Of a stretch of DNA of 64,000 nt, positions 8,423-17,649 are shown piece by piece (within the stretch, counting starts at the first letter, position 1; each line of letters begins with the position of its first letter). The translations under genes were made by a program, and so were the position numbers. The notes beneath the pieces were generated by a model. It was not told the origin of the DNA. It worked only from the letters and a program-made list of their open reading frames with translations, and did no database searches. Origin of the DNA: Rummeliibacillus pycnus_A (GTDB taxonomy: Bacteria; Bacillota; Bacilli; Bacillales_A; Planococcaceae). Location: assembly GCF_044359855.1 (NCBI RefSeq), contig NZ_CP132291.1:3410001-3474000 (forward strand), written 5' to 3'.

Positions 8423-9853
8423 ATGAGTAATCGTAGTCAAACGTCTAAAGCGGTTCAAAAAGCTCGTAGTAGTATGCTGTTTGAATATTTTTTTAAATAC
8501 AGTCAGCGTATGATTGCCTACGCATTATTGTTCGCATTTGTCATAATGCTTGTATCTCGCTTTTTTGTCCTTCCTTTTTATAAAGAAATTGCATTGGGAA
8601 TAGCTGCTATAACACTTTTTATAGCAGCTATCTATTTATGGTGGAAACGCCCATCTAAAAAACAAACCTTAAATGCTTTAGATAACTATTTTCCTGATAA
8701 TCTATTGCGCACTGTCTATTCGATAGAAGATTTTGAATCTCACTTGGCAAAACAATTGGTAATACAAACAGAGAAAATAGCCCCATATGCTTTAGTCAAC
8801 TACCAGAAACGTAAAAAAAGTTTATGGCTTACGAAGACGCTCATTGGTAGTATAACAATGATTTTAGGTATTGCTTTATTATCTTTGTTCCCTTCTACTG
8901 CACAGCAAACAGCAAATAATGTAAAAGAAGAAGAACTTATGACAGCAGAGGTTAAAAAGGAAGTTGGAAATATAGGGAAAAAAGCAGAAACAAAAGAAAC
9001 AAAGAAAGTAATGGAAGAGCTTCAAAATGAGTTAAAAAAAGCGAAAACCACGGAAGCTGCATTACAAGCAGTCGTGAAAAAACAAAAAGAACTAGAGCTT
9101 CAAAAGCAAAAGCTAGAAGATAAAAAAGCTGCAAGTGGGAAAGGTTTATCAAAAGAGGAGCAACATCAATTAAAAGACTTACAACAAGCAACCGCTTCTC
9201 TTTCAAAAAAAGCTTTACAGACTCAAAAGGCATTAAGTAATTCGGGAACACCAATCAGTCCGAATTTACAGATTGCCCTTAACCAGACTGCACAATCCAA
9301 TCAATCGATGGTTCAGAATAATAGTTCACCAACACAATCAAATTCAAATAATTCCGCTAACAATAGCCAAAATACTACTCAAAATAATACTTCCTCTTCT
9401 TCACAAGGAAATAGTCAAGGTTCAGCTAATAACCAAGGACAAAGCCAAGGTCAGGGAAGCAGCAATGGCAACGGCAACAAAAGTAACGGTGGATCAGGTA
9501 GTGGTTCTAGTAATAAACAAGGAAATGGAGCAGGTAATGGTTCTGGAAATGGTAGAGGTCCTGGTTACGGACTTTCTGCAGGAACAGGTACAGGAAATCG
9601 TAGTTTAGTAGCTGTACCAAAGCGAATCGGAGAAAAGGGGAAAACAACAACTGATGGAGGCAAACTGAAAGATGGTGATCCAACATCTATTCAAGAAAGC
9701 AATAATGGGAAAATTGCAAAGGGATCTGTTCGCTCTTATAAAGAAGTAACAGATAATTATAAGAAGTCGTATATGCAAACGACAGAGCGATTACAACTCC
9801 CTGGTGAATTAAATCAAATCGTACAAAAATACTTCTCATCAGTTGAGGAATAG
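8423..9853 (+). CDS. Membrane protein with coiled coil and Asn/Ser/Gly-rich region
   Basis: The 476-residue protein has two close N-terminal helices (about 30-75), a third helix (about 134-155), a Lys/Glu/Gln-rich coiled coil (about 165-270), a low-complexity Asn/Ser/Gln/Gly region (about 285-400) and a conserved-looking C-terminus (YKEVTDNYKKSYMQTTERLQ near 440-460). That C-terminal pattern resembles DUF4175-type proteins that commonly accompany MoxR/vWA operons; this is a weak, remembered resemblance. AAGGAGTG precedes the ATG. The repeat-like Gly/Asn stretch may be a flexible extracytoplasmic linker. Confidence 0.72.
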   Translation: MSNRSQTSKAVQKARSSMLFEYFFKYSQRMIAYALLFAFVIMLVSRFFVLPFYKEIALGIAAITLFIAAIYLWWKRPSKKQTLNALDNYFPDNLLRTVYSIEDFESHLAKQLVIQTEKIAPYALVNYQKRKKSLWLTKTLIGSITMILGIALLSLFPSTAQQTANNVKEEELMTAEVKKEVGNIGKKAETKETKKVMEELQNELKKAKTTEAALQAVVKKQKELELQKQKLEDKKAASGKGLSKEEQHQLKDLQQATASLSKKALQTQKALSNSGTPISPNLQIALNQTAQSNQSMVQNNSSPTQSNSNNSANNSQNTTQNNTSSSSQGNSQGSANNQGQSQGQGSSNGNGNKSNGGSGSGSSNKQGNGAGNGSGNGRGPGYGLSAGTGTGNRSLVAVPKRIGEKGKTTTDGGKLKDGDPTSIQESNNGKIAKGSVRSYKEVTDNYKKSYMQTTERLQLPGELNQIVQKYFSSVEE

Positions 9854-9866
9854 TAGGGGGAATATC

Positions 9867-10862
9867 ATGTCATACACTGCTGAGCAATACGAGCAAATAA
9901 GTGAACAGTTAAAATTAGTACGACAAGAAATAGGACGCTATATAGTCGGGCAAGAGGAGACGATTGACCTTACTTTATACGCAATATTAGCAGATGGGCA
10001 TGCACTTTTAGAAGGCCTCCCTGGTCTTGGGAAAACAATGCTTATTCGATCAATTTCAGAGGTATTGGATTTATCTTTTAAACGAATTCAATTTACACCA
10101 GATTTGATGCCAACAGATATTACGGGTACTAGTGTTATTGAAAGAATGCATGATGGAAAATCGCATTTTAAATTCCAAGAAGGTCCAATTTTTAGCCAAA
10201 TGGTATTAGCGGACGAGATTAACCGTGCGACACCTAAAACTCAAAGTGCATTACTTGAAGCAATGGGGGAGAAAACGGTGACGGTACTTGGAGATACAAA
10301 ACAAATGGCAAAGCCCTTTTTTGTTTTAGCTACACAAAACCCTATTGAAATGGAAGGAACCTATCCACTACCAGAAGCTCAAATGGACCGTTTCCTATGC
10401 AAAATTCAAGTTCCAAGTCCAACGAAAAATGAATTAATGGAAATTATGAAAAGAACCACTGGTGCAAAAAATATTAAGTTAGAAAAAAGATTATCCGCAG
10501 ACGAATTAATAGATATACAACAAATGGTAAAGGAAGTTATTATAGCTGACGATATGCTGGAGTATGCAGTTGATTTAGTTGTTGCAACACATCCTGATCA
10601 ACCATCTGCACCAGAAATGATTCGACAATATGTCGAGTATGGAAGTGGTCCTCGGGGCTTGCAAAGTATTGTAAAGTTAGCAAAATCGAGAGCTCTTATG
10701 AATGGAAGATTTCATGTTTCAATTGCTGACATAAAAACAGTCGCAAAGCCTGCTTTACGCCATCGCTTATTACTAAATTATGAGGGCATCGCCACAGGGC
10801 TTCGAATTGACGAAGTGATTGATCAATTTATCGAAGTAGTACAACAAGGACAAAATGTATGA
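9867..10862 (+). CDS. MoxR-family AAA+ ATPase
   Basis: The 331-residue AAA+ protein shows Walker A (GLPGLGKTM, about 47-55), Walker B with sensor context (MVLADEINRATPKTQSALLEAM) and the MoxR-typical PLPEAQMDRF. MoxR ATPases act as chaperones for vWA-domain partners and metal-enzyme or complex assembly in the systems studied. A TTG at 9843 extends the frame, but TAGGGGG at 9854-9860 precedes the ATG at 9867 and the protein family begins near there. The stop overlaps the next start by 4 bp. Its partners here are likely the DUF58 and vWA proteins encoded next. Confidence 0.9.
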   Translation: MSYTAEQYEQISEQLKLVRQEIGRYIVGQEETIDLTLYAILADGHALLEGLPGLGKTMLIRSISEVLDLSFKRIQFTPDLMPTDITGTSVIERMHDGKSHFKFQEGPIFSQMVLADEINRATPKTQSALLEAMGEKTVTVLGDTKQMAKPFFVLATQNPIEMEGTYPLPEAQMDRFLCKIQVPSPTKNELMEIMKRTTGAKNIKLEKRLSADELIDIQQMVKEVIIADDMLEYAVDLVVATHPDQPSAPEMIRQYVEYGSGPRGLQSIVKLAKSRALMNGRFHVSIADIKTVAKPALRHRLLLNYEGIATGLRIDEVIDQFIEVVQQGQNV

Positions 10863-11737
10863 ATATAAAGAAAAACGTTTTACCAGTTGAATGGGGTAGC
10901 AAAATTGGCCGTTACAGTTTACAAAGTAGATCGAGAATACGTGGACAACATAAAGGGTCACACCGCTCCCATCGATTTGGTTCATCGCTCGATTTCTCTG
11001 ATTTTAGAGAATATCATCCTGGAGATGATGTCCGCCAATTGGATTGGAATATCTATGCAAGAACCGAAAAATATTTTATCAAACGATTTTTAGACGAACA
11101 GGAAATGCGCGTTCACATTTTATTAGATACAACAAAATCGATGGCACAAGATGATAAGTGGGAAATAGCAAAACTATTAACTGCAGCCCTTGGCAGTATA
11201 GTTCTAATTAAAGATGACCACTTATCCTTTAGCTATGTTACAGATACCCCTGTTCCACCTTTTAGAAGAAAAGGGGCGAGCTTTCAATATGCCTTTGAGC
11301 AAACAGTGGCAAAGCTTGAAAACCATATAGTGGATAAATCATTTGCTAATAATGCGATGAACATAGTATCGAAGGATTCCACGATATTAATTATTATTTC
11401 TGATGGTTTAGAACCTATAGAAGAATGGCAAGCGTTTTTGAAACAAACGCCAAAAGTAGCTGGAGATGTACGTTTTTTACAATTACAAACAGCTCAAGAA
11501 ATTGCACCTAACTATACAGGGGATGTGCAATTAGTAGATGTAGAAACAAAAGAACCATTGAATGTTTCGATGTCTCAAAATGTTACTACTTCTTACAAGC
11601 AATTGCGTGAGGCACATCAACAGCAATTGGAGGCACTTTGCCATCAATATGGGATTGCTTTTTTGCCAGTGAAAACGTATGACGGGATACAGCATATTTT
11701 ATTTCAACAACTTACGAAGGCATGTTGGATACAGTGA
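10859..11737 (+). CDS. DUF58 domain protein (vWA-like fold)
   Basis: This 292-residue cytosolic protein has the DUF58 hallmark region DFREYHPGDDVRQLDWNIYART followed by a vWA-like domain whose metal site reads DTTKSM instead of DxSxS. No membrane helix is seen. DUF58 proteins are almost always encoded next to MoxR ATPases. The start overlaps the moxR stop (ATGA). Function is inferred only from association: an adaptor between the ATPase and the membrane vWA proteins. Confidence 0.88.
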   Translation: MNIKKNVLPVEWGSKIGRYSLQSRSRIRGQHKGSHRSHRFGSSLDFSDFREYHPGDDVRQLDWNIYARTEKYFIKRFLDEQEMRVHILLDTTKSMAQDDKWEIAKLLTAALGSIVLIKDDHLSFSYVTDTPVPPFRRKGASFQYAFEQTVAKLENHIVDKSFANNAMNIVSKDSTILIIISDGLEPIEEWQAFLKQTPKVAGDVRFLQLQTAQEIAPNYTGDVQLVDVETKEPLNVSMSQNVTTSYKQLREAHQQQLEALCHQYGIAFLPVKTYDGIQHILFQQLTKACWIQ

Positions 11738-11747
11738 GGTGATTTAA

Positions 11748-13508
11748 ATGGGCATTTCGAATTTATCGTATATATGGACAGCTATCATCCCGCTACTTGT
11801 CTTAATCTATTATTTCTTTCGAAAAAAATATGTGATACAAGATGTATCTTCAACACTTTTTTGGCGAGAGGTTATGAAGGAAACGAAGGTATCTCCCTAT
11901 TTACAACATCTACAACGAAATGCATTGTTCTATTTGCAAATGTTGACATTACTTTTAATGGTGTTTGCACTCCTCCAACCATATATCAAATCGAAAACCA
12001 TTGCGGGTGAACAAATTATTTGGGTCGTGGATACATCAGCTACAATGCTAGCAAAAGAAGGGAATCAAACTGTTTTTGAAAAGCATAGACAGGAGATGCT
12101 TGCTTTATCTAATCAGCTTGATGGTAAATCTGTAACCATTATTACAATAGGTGCAGAACCTAAAATCATATTACGTGATGAGCACAATACAGCTGCAATC
12201 CAGAAAGCCATAAAGGAATTACAAGTTACATATAGCCATGAAGATTGGCCAAATACGATGGACTTTCTACAAAGTATTATTGGTAAGAAATCGACAGCTG
12301 TATATGTTTTTACAGATTCTATGGATCGCAAACAATTACCTAAACGAACCGAAAATGTGAAATGGATTATCCAAGGAGCAGATAGAAAGTTCCAAAACAT
12401 TTCACTGCAACGATTTGGCGTAATACAAACCGGTAATAGCATGCAAGCAATCGCACAATTTGACAATCAAACAAAAAAGGACCAACAAGCTACATTAAAA
12501 ATCTATGATGCTAACAATAAAGAGATTTCCCAAAAATTGGTCCATCTAAATTCGAATCAAATAACAAAAATAAAACTAGATAATTTAAAATTAACAGCTG
12601 CAGTAACCGCAAAACTATTTGTAAATGATGATTATGCTGCCGACCAATCGATGAGTACAGTACTTGCAACTGATAATACACAAATTTATGTGGATCAAAC
12701 TTTACATCAGTTAGTTGTGAAAGCATTTCAATCAATTGATTCCTCAACAAGTACCGTCTCTACAAAGCAATTGAAGACAATCCAAGGACATAACTTACTT
12801 GTGACAAACCAAACAAACCTATTAACACAATCACAAAATCCTATATTACTCATTGGGAGAGATGACAAGAAGGCTTTTCAAGTTGAAGGGTCTGTGAAGG
12901 TAATAGATAAAACTCTCTTTTCATATGCACCAATTGACGATATCTATGTAGAAAAGTTATACCCTGAAGTAAAAAATGCAAAGACATTAGCAACTGTTGG
13001 TGATAAGCCCTTTATACAACAAACGAAAAACGGTCATATTGTTGTACTAACAGATATGCAAATGACGGATTGGGCCTTATATCCTTCATTTCCTCTGTTT
13101 TTATGGAGTGCAAATGAGAAACTAACTGCAGTGGAAAGTCAGCTTGGTACATTTAAACCAGGAGAAAAAAGAACTGTTACATTACCAGAAAGTAATAAGG
13201 GTTACGATATTTACTCTGCAAACGATGAATATATCAATAGTCTAACCGATGGAGGAAGTTTTGTGGCCCCTGCAAAACCAGGGGTATATTATGTAAAATC
13301 AGATGGAGAGCCTTTATATTTTGTGGTTGCACTTGAACAGCAAGAAAAAACATTATCTGAAGGATCTTCGTATCAATTCGGTGAACTAACAGCAAAGGCT
13401 ACCACAAATAAAGTCGACTCAACAATCATGGCAATTCTTATCGTGATTATGATTGTTTTACTAGTAGCAGAATGGGAGGTGCAACGTAGACATGGATTTA
13501 CGTATTGA
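11748..13508 (+). CDS. BatA-like membrane protein with degenerate vWA domain
   Basis: The 586-residue protein has two N-terminal helices (about 7-23 and 59-78) in the BatA/aerotolerance arrangement, a vWA domain starting at about residue 90 with a changed metal motif (DTSATML), a long central region and a C-terminal helix (about 560-577). The loss of a Ser in the MIDAS motif suggests weak or no metal binding. GAGGTG precedes the ATG, 10 bp after the DUF58 gene. It overlaps the next gene by 17 bp. Probably the membrane side of the MoxR module. Confidence 0.82.
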   Translation: MGISNLSYIWTAIIPLLVLIYYFFRKKYVIQDVSSTLFWREVMKETKVSPYLQHLQRNALFYLQMLTLLLMVFALLQPYIKSKTIAGEQIIWVVDTSATMLAKEGNQTVFEKHRQEMLALSNQLDGKSVTIITIGAEPKIILRDEHNTAAIQKAIKELQVTYSHEDWPNTMDFLQSIIGKKSTAVYVFTDSMDRKQLPKRTENVKWIIQGADRKFQNISLQRFGVIQTGNSMQAIAQFDNQTKKDQQATLKIYDANNKEISQKLVHLNSNQITKIKLDNLKLTAAVTAKLFVNDDYAADQSMSTVLATDNTQIYVDQTLHQLVVKAFQSIDSSTSTVSTKQLKTIQGHNLLVTNQTNLLTQSQNPILLIGRDDKKAFQVEGSVKVIDKTLFSYAPIDDIYVEKLYPEVKNAKTLATVGDKPFIQQTKNGHIVVLTDMQMTDWALYPSFPLFLWSANEKLTAVESQLGTFKPGEKRTVTLPESNKGYDIYSANDEYINSLTDGGSFVAPAKPGVYYVKSDGEPLYFVVALEQQEKTLSEGSSYQFGELTAKATTNKVDSTIMAILIVIMIVLLVAEWEVQRRHGFTY

Positions 13509-16086
13509 TCAACCTTTTTGGTTACTGCTAGCGATTCCTATTGTCATTTATATCAGCTGGTTTTTAAAGAAAAAAACATTACAAAAGCGTGAGCATTGGG
13601 TTATTTTCTTCTTGCGATTTTCAGCTATCTTTTGCTTGCTCTTTGCTGTTGCGAGACCCTATATTACATTTCCTAATCAAGATGAGCAGGTTGTCTTTTT
13701 AGTGGATCGTTCTGCTTCATTGAAAGGAACAGATTCAGATGCTGCATCTTGGATAGAAAAAAGTTTACAGCATAGAAAGAATTCCCAATATACGGGGATT
13801 TATAGTTTTGCTAAGGGCATTCAAACAGATTCTGGTTTAACGAAAGATACCGTGCAAGTTACGAAGTGGCAAGATATGGCTGATACTAGTGAAACAAATA
13901 TCTCAAGTGCATTGCAACTGGTCACAAATATGTTAGAAACAAATAAAGCAACAAGAGTAATTTTACTTTCTGATGGTTTAGAGACTGCAGGAAGTATAGA
14001 AAACCAATTAAACTATTTTAAACATAATGGGATTCAGATTGATACCGTTCTGCTGAAAAATGATCAGATGACAGATGCGGCTATTACGAATTTTCAAACA
14101 CCAAATGTTGCACATGCTGGTGAAGAACAATCATTACAAATTCAAGTAGAAACTACAGAAGCAACAGATGGGGAACTCTTAATTGCTTTAAATGATGAAA
14201 CAATTGCAAAGAAAAAGGTTGCCTTAGATGCTGGGAAAAATACAGTTACTTTTAAGCATATAGCGAAAAAACAAGGTCTATTAAAATACGAAGCTACACT
14301 AAAAGTAGCAAATGATCCATTCCTTGAAAATAATAAATGGATGAGTGTTACAAATGTTAAAGGGCAGCCTCGTATTTTACTTGTTCACGGAGATGGTAAG
14401 TCCACTGCTTTATCTAAATTAATTGTTCAAAAAGAGCTTGTAGTAAAGACAATTTCAGCTTCCGAATTACCTTCTACACAAACGTCGTATTTGCAATATG
14501 ATGCCATCATTTTTGATAATGTTCCAGGTCATGAGGTTGGAGAAGCGAAAATGGGTATGATTGAACAGTCTGTCAAAAACTTTGGTATAGGGTTTATGAT
14601 GACCGGTGGCGATAGTAGTTATGGTTTAGGTGGTTATTTTAAAACACCAATTGAGAAGCTTTTGCCCGTTGAGATGGAGGTTAAAGGGAAGGAACAGCTT
14701 CCGTCTTTGGGATTAGTTATCGTCATGGACCGTTCTGGAAGTATGACTGGAAACAAAATTGAACTGGCTAAAGAAGCAGCAGCACGTTCTGTAGAATTAT
14801 TGCGAAAAAATGATACATTTGGTTTTATCGCTTTTGATGATCGCCCATGGAGTATTATTGATACAGCCCCATTGAAAAACAAAAAACAAGTGATAGCTGA
14901 TATTTTATCTGTTAATCCAGATGGTGGAACAGAAATCTTCCAATCGCTTCAATTGGCATATCAGCAATTAGAACCGTTAAAGCTTCAGAGAAAGCATATT
15001 ATTTTACTAACAGACGGCCAATCTTCGACAAGTAGTTCATATGAGCAATTAATAGAAGGTGGAAAGCAATCAAATATTACTTTATCAACAGTTGCGATCG
15101 GTGATGATGCAGATCGCAGACTTTTAGAAGAACTCGCACGTTTTGGAACAGGTCGTTTTTATGATGTCCGAGATGAAGAAACGGTACCATCGATTTTATC
15201 ACGTGAAACATCCATGATGACACGAACCTATATAGAAGATAATCCTTTTTATCCGATGATTACTTCTGGTGCACCATGGAATGCACTGTTTACAGATGGT
15301 GTGCCGCAAATGAATGCCTATATTGCAACTACTGCTAAACAAACTTCAAAAGTCATTGCTAAGAGTAAACAGAAAGATCCTGTGATTGCAGAATGGAATT
15401 ACGGACTTGGTAAATCAATTGCTTATACATCTGACACATCAGGGAAGTGGGCAGGTGATTGGGCACGCTGGGATAAATGGTCAAGATTCTGGAATACTGC
15501 AGTTTCGGAAATTCTTCCTTCATATGATGAAATTCCCTATACAATTTCACAGCAATCGGATGGCTCCTATTTAGTAACAGATGCCACAAAACATGCGGCT
15601 TTTATGGATATAGCAGTAGTAGATGATAACGGGGGAAAAGTAGAAATAACAGAAGAAGCAGTGGCCCCTGGAAAAACAAAAGTATATATCGATCATAAAC
15701 CAGGGCTTGTCTACTTCAGCATTAAAAATGAAGATGATGGAATGTATAAAGCAGGTGTAACCATACCTTACAGTAAAGAATATCAATTGCAACAGCCAAA
15801 TTCAGAACTCCTTAAACAAATTGCTGATACTACGGGCGGAAAAGTATTAAAAGAGCCGAGTGAGGCATTTCGTAAGCTTCCCAAAAGTAGCTTTGAGCAG
15901 CAAAACATTACAACTTGGTTACTATTAATAGCGATGATATTATTCTTTATTGACATTACATTAAGACGCTTTGGTTGGCAGACCATTCGAGGAATATTTA
16001 TGAGGGGAAATCTAACAAAAGCCAAGAAAACAGAAGAAATAAAGCGATTAGATGTTGAAGCATTAGTAAAAAATAAAAAGAAATAA
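13492..16086 (+). CDS. Large membrane protein with two vWA domains
   Basis: The 864-residue protein begins with two helices (about 9-25 and 39-57), a first vWA-like domain with DRSASL (about 72-77), a middle domain that looks like a class I glutamine-amidotransferase-like fold (about 295-390; MTGGDSSYGLGGY seen, no catalytic Cys evident), and a second vWA domain with an intact MIDAS motif, DRSGSM, near residue 412. A C-terminal helix lies near 807-825, followed by a basic cytosolic tail. GGGAGGTG precedes the ATG, inside the end of the BatA-like gene. It is the last gene of the operon. Only this member keeps a canonical vWA metal site. Confidence 0.84.
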   Translation: MDLRIDQPFWLLLAIPIVIYISWFLKKKTLQKREHWVIFFLRFSAIFCLLFAVARPYITFPNQDEQVVFLVDRSASLKGTDSDAASWIEKSLQHRKNSQYTGIYSFAKGIQTDSGLTKDTVQVTKWQDMADTSETNISSALQLVTNMLETNKATRVILLSDGLETAGSIENQLNYFKHNGIQIDTVLLKNDQMTDAAITNFQTPNVAHAGEEQSLQIQVETTEATDGELLIALNDETIAKKKVALDAGKNTVTFKHIAKKQGLLKYEATLKVANDPFLENNKWMSVTNVKGQPRILLVHGDGKSTALSKLIVQKELVVKTISASELPSTQTSYLQYDAIIFDNVPGHEVGEAKMGMIEQSVKNFGIGFMMTGGDSSYGLGGYFKTPIEKLLPVEMEVKGKEQLPSLGLVIVMDRSGSMTGNKIELAKEAAARSVELLRKNDTFGFIAFDDRPWSIIDTAPLKNKKQVIADILSVNPDGGTEIFQSLQLAYQQLEPLKLQRKHIILLTDGQSSTSSSYEQLIEGGKQSNITLSTVAIGDDADRRLLEELARFGTGRFYDVRDEETVPSILSRETSMMTRTYIEDNPFYPMITSGAPWNALFTDGVPQMNAYIATTAKQTSKVIAKSKQKDPVIAEWNYGLGKSIAYTSDTSGKWAGDWARWDKWSRFWNTAVSEILPSYDEIPYTISQQSDGSYLVTDATKHAAFMDIAVVDDNGGKVEITEEAVAPGKTKVYIDHKPGLVYFSIKNEDDGMYKAGVTIPYSKEYQLQQPNSELLKQIADTTGGKVLKEPSEAFRKLPKSSFEQQNITTWLLLIAMILFFIDITLRRFGWQTIRGIFMRGNLTKAKKTEEIKRLDVEALVKNKKK

Positions 16087-16125
16087 AAATTCGACACGTC
16101 TCTTTTGGAGCGTGTCGAATTTTTA
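16086..16125. terminator. Bidirectional terminator between vWA operon and MFS gene
   Basis: AAAATTCGACACG pairs with CGTGTCGAATTTT around a 12-nt loop, with T tracts in both directions. It serves the + strand operon ending at 16086 and the - strand MFS gene ending at 16135. Confidence 0.88.
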
Positions 16126-16134
16126 ATATCTAGA

Positions 16135-17304
16135 TTAATGAGCTGCAAAAGACTTTTTGTTCCAAATGAAGGTAATAAGGAAACATCCAATTAAGATGAC
16201 GGTACCAAGTACAAATGGAAGATTCAAATGCCAATCCAATAGTACCCCTGCTAATGCTGGACCAATCATATTACCTAGGCTCATATAAGCATTATTCATC
16301 CCTGCAGCATATCCTTGCTCATTCCCCGCGACTTTTGAAATAAGTGTATTTACTGCGGGTCTTATCAAGGTAGTTGTTGTTTGGAATATGGTTGTTACGA
16401 ATAGGATTGTAAAGTAACTGCTAACGAAAATCATGCCAAGCATTGAGATAGCTGCAAAAATAAGACTTACTAAGATAATGTTCATTTCACCAAAACGCTT
16501 GAACAAACGGTTAAGTAACACACCTTGAACGATAACGCCTACAAAACCACCGACAGTCATGATGATGGCGATATCATTCGGAGTGTAATCGAATTTATAT
16601 GTTACAAACATAGATAAAGTCGCTTGGAAATTTGCGATTCCAAATGAGAATACAAGAACAACAATCAAAAGCACAAAATAAGGTGTCTTAATTGAACGAA
16701 TCATTTCTTTGATGATATTATTGCCAGTTGGCTTGTCAACAACGGTAGGTTTCACGTTGGGTAAAAATAGTAACGAAAATATCCCTGCAGAGATTGCAGC
16801 ACTACCAGCTACAATGAAAGGAAAGTGAATACTAACATTTGAAAGGGCTCCACCAATACCAGGTCCAATCATAAAACCAAAGGAAATGGCTGCACCAATT
16901 AAACCCATTGCTTTTCCGCGTTCTTCAAGTGTTGTAATATCTGCCGTATACGCCATAATGGGTGGTGTGATAAAGGCAGCACCCATACCTGTTAAAAAAC
17001 GTAAAACAAACAGTTCCCATAAATGGTTGGATATACCGAATAATATTTGACTTATGCCATTTAAAATCAATCCAAAAACAATTAGTTTCTTTCGGCCTAA
17101 TCGGTCCGATAAGCTTCCTGCGATTGGAGAAAAAATGAATTGTGCAAAGGCAATTATGGCAATTAAAAAGCCAAGCTCTTCTCCCTTAGCACCAAATTCT
17201 TTTAAATAACTGGGCATAATAGGCACAATCAACCCAATGGCACTCATTGCTATAAATATATCAAACATTAATAAAATGAGCGCAAATCTATTGTTTTTAT
17301 TCAT
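16135..17304 (-). CDS. MFS multidrug efflux transporter (Bmr/NorA type)
   Basis: The 389-residue protein has about 12 membrane helices and major-facilitator DHA1 motifs: motif A in the loop after helix 2 (GSLSDRLGRKK) and motif C in helix 5 (GFMIGPGIGG). These place it with proton-driven drug exporters such as Bmr, Blt and NorA. The ATG at 17304 has AAGGAG upstream. It is a single-gene unit ending at the shared terminator. Substrates cannot be told from sequence. Confidence 0.88.
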   Translation of the reverse strand: MNKNNRFALILLMFDIFIAMSAIGLIVPIMPSYLKEFGAKGEELGFLIAIIAFAQFIFSPIAGSLSDRLGRKKLIVFGLILNGISQILFGISNHLWELFVLRFLTGMGAAFITPPIMAYTADITTLEERGKAMGLIGAAISFGFMIGPGIGGALSNVSIHFPFIVAGSAAISAGIFSLLFLPNVKPTVVDKPTGNNIIKEMIRSIKTPYFVLLIVVLVFSFGIANFQATLSMFVTYKFDYTPNDIAIIMTVGGFVGVIVQGVLLNRLFKRFGEMNIILVSLIFAAISMLGMIFVSSYFTILFVTTIFQTTTTLIRPAVNTLISKVAGNEQGYAAGMNNAYMSLGNMIGPALAGVLLDWHLNLPFVLGTVILIGCFLITFIWNKKSFAAH

Positions 17305-17480
17305 CTATTTCTGTTTCTCCTTATTTATTTCGTCTCACTAAGTATTGAATTTACATTATGTTAAATTATATAGCTTGTCTGTTTGCGATTCAATTAAATA
17401 GGTTTTATGCAAAAGGGAGATTTTGAAAAGGGGGGTGGCTAAAAAATAAATGGATAAAATAAATAATAGAAAATTAATAA

Positions 17481-17575
17481 AATCAAAAAGAATTCGCTCC
17501 CTTTCCGGGGGTGAACCGACGAGCCTCCTCGCCTGGCTCGCTTTCCCGCAGGGGTATCGCGAATTCTTTTTGATT
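17481..17575. repeat. GC-rich intergenic inverted-repeat element (copy 1)
   Basis: The 95-bp element has perfect 17-bp ends (AATCAAAAAGAATTCGC and its complement, 17481-17497 and 17559-17575). The inside is much richer in GC than its surroundings and holds GAGCCTCCTC and CTCGCTTTCCCGCAGG, both found exactly in the copy near 54.6 kb. It lies between the ends of potD and the MFS start. It carries no gene and may act as a transcription stop for potD. Confidence 0.75.
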
Positions 17576-17649
17576 CAAATATCTTATTTACATCATCAAT
17601 TTAAGTGCATTCTTAATGGCTTTATCGATTTAGTGCAGAACTTTAAATT

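Noticed and set aside
9273..9608. 111-residue ORF in another frame
   Set aside because: It is a shadow of the Asn/Ser/Gly-rich part of the membrane protein at 8423-9853.
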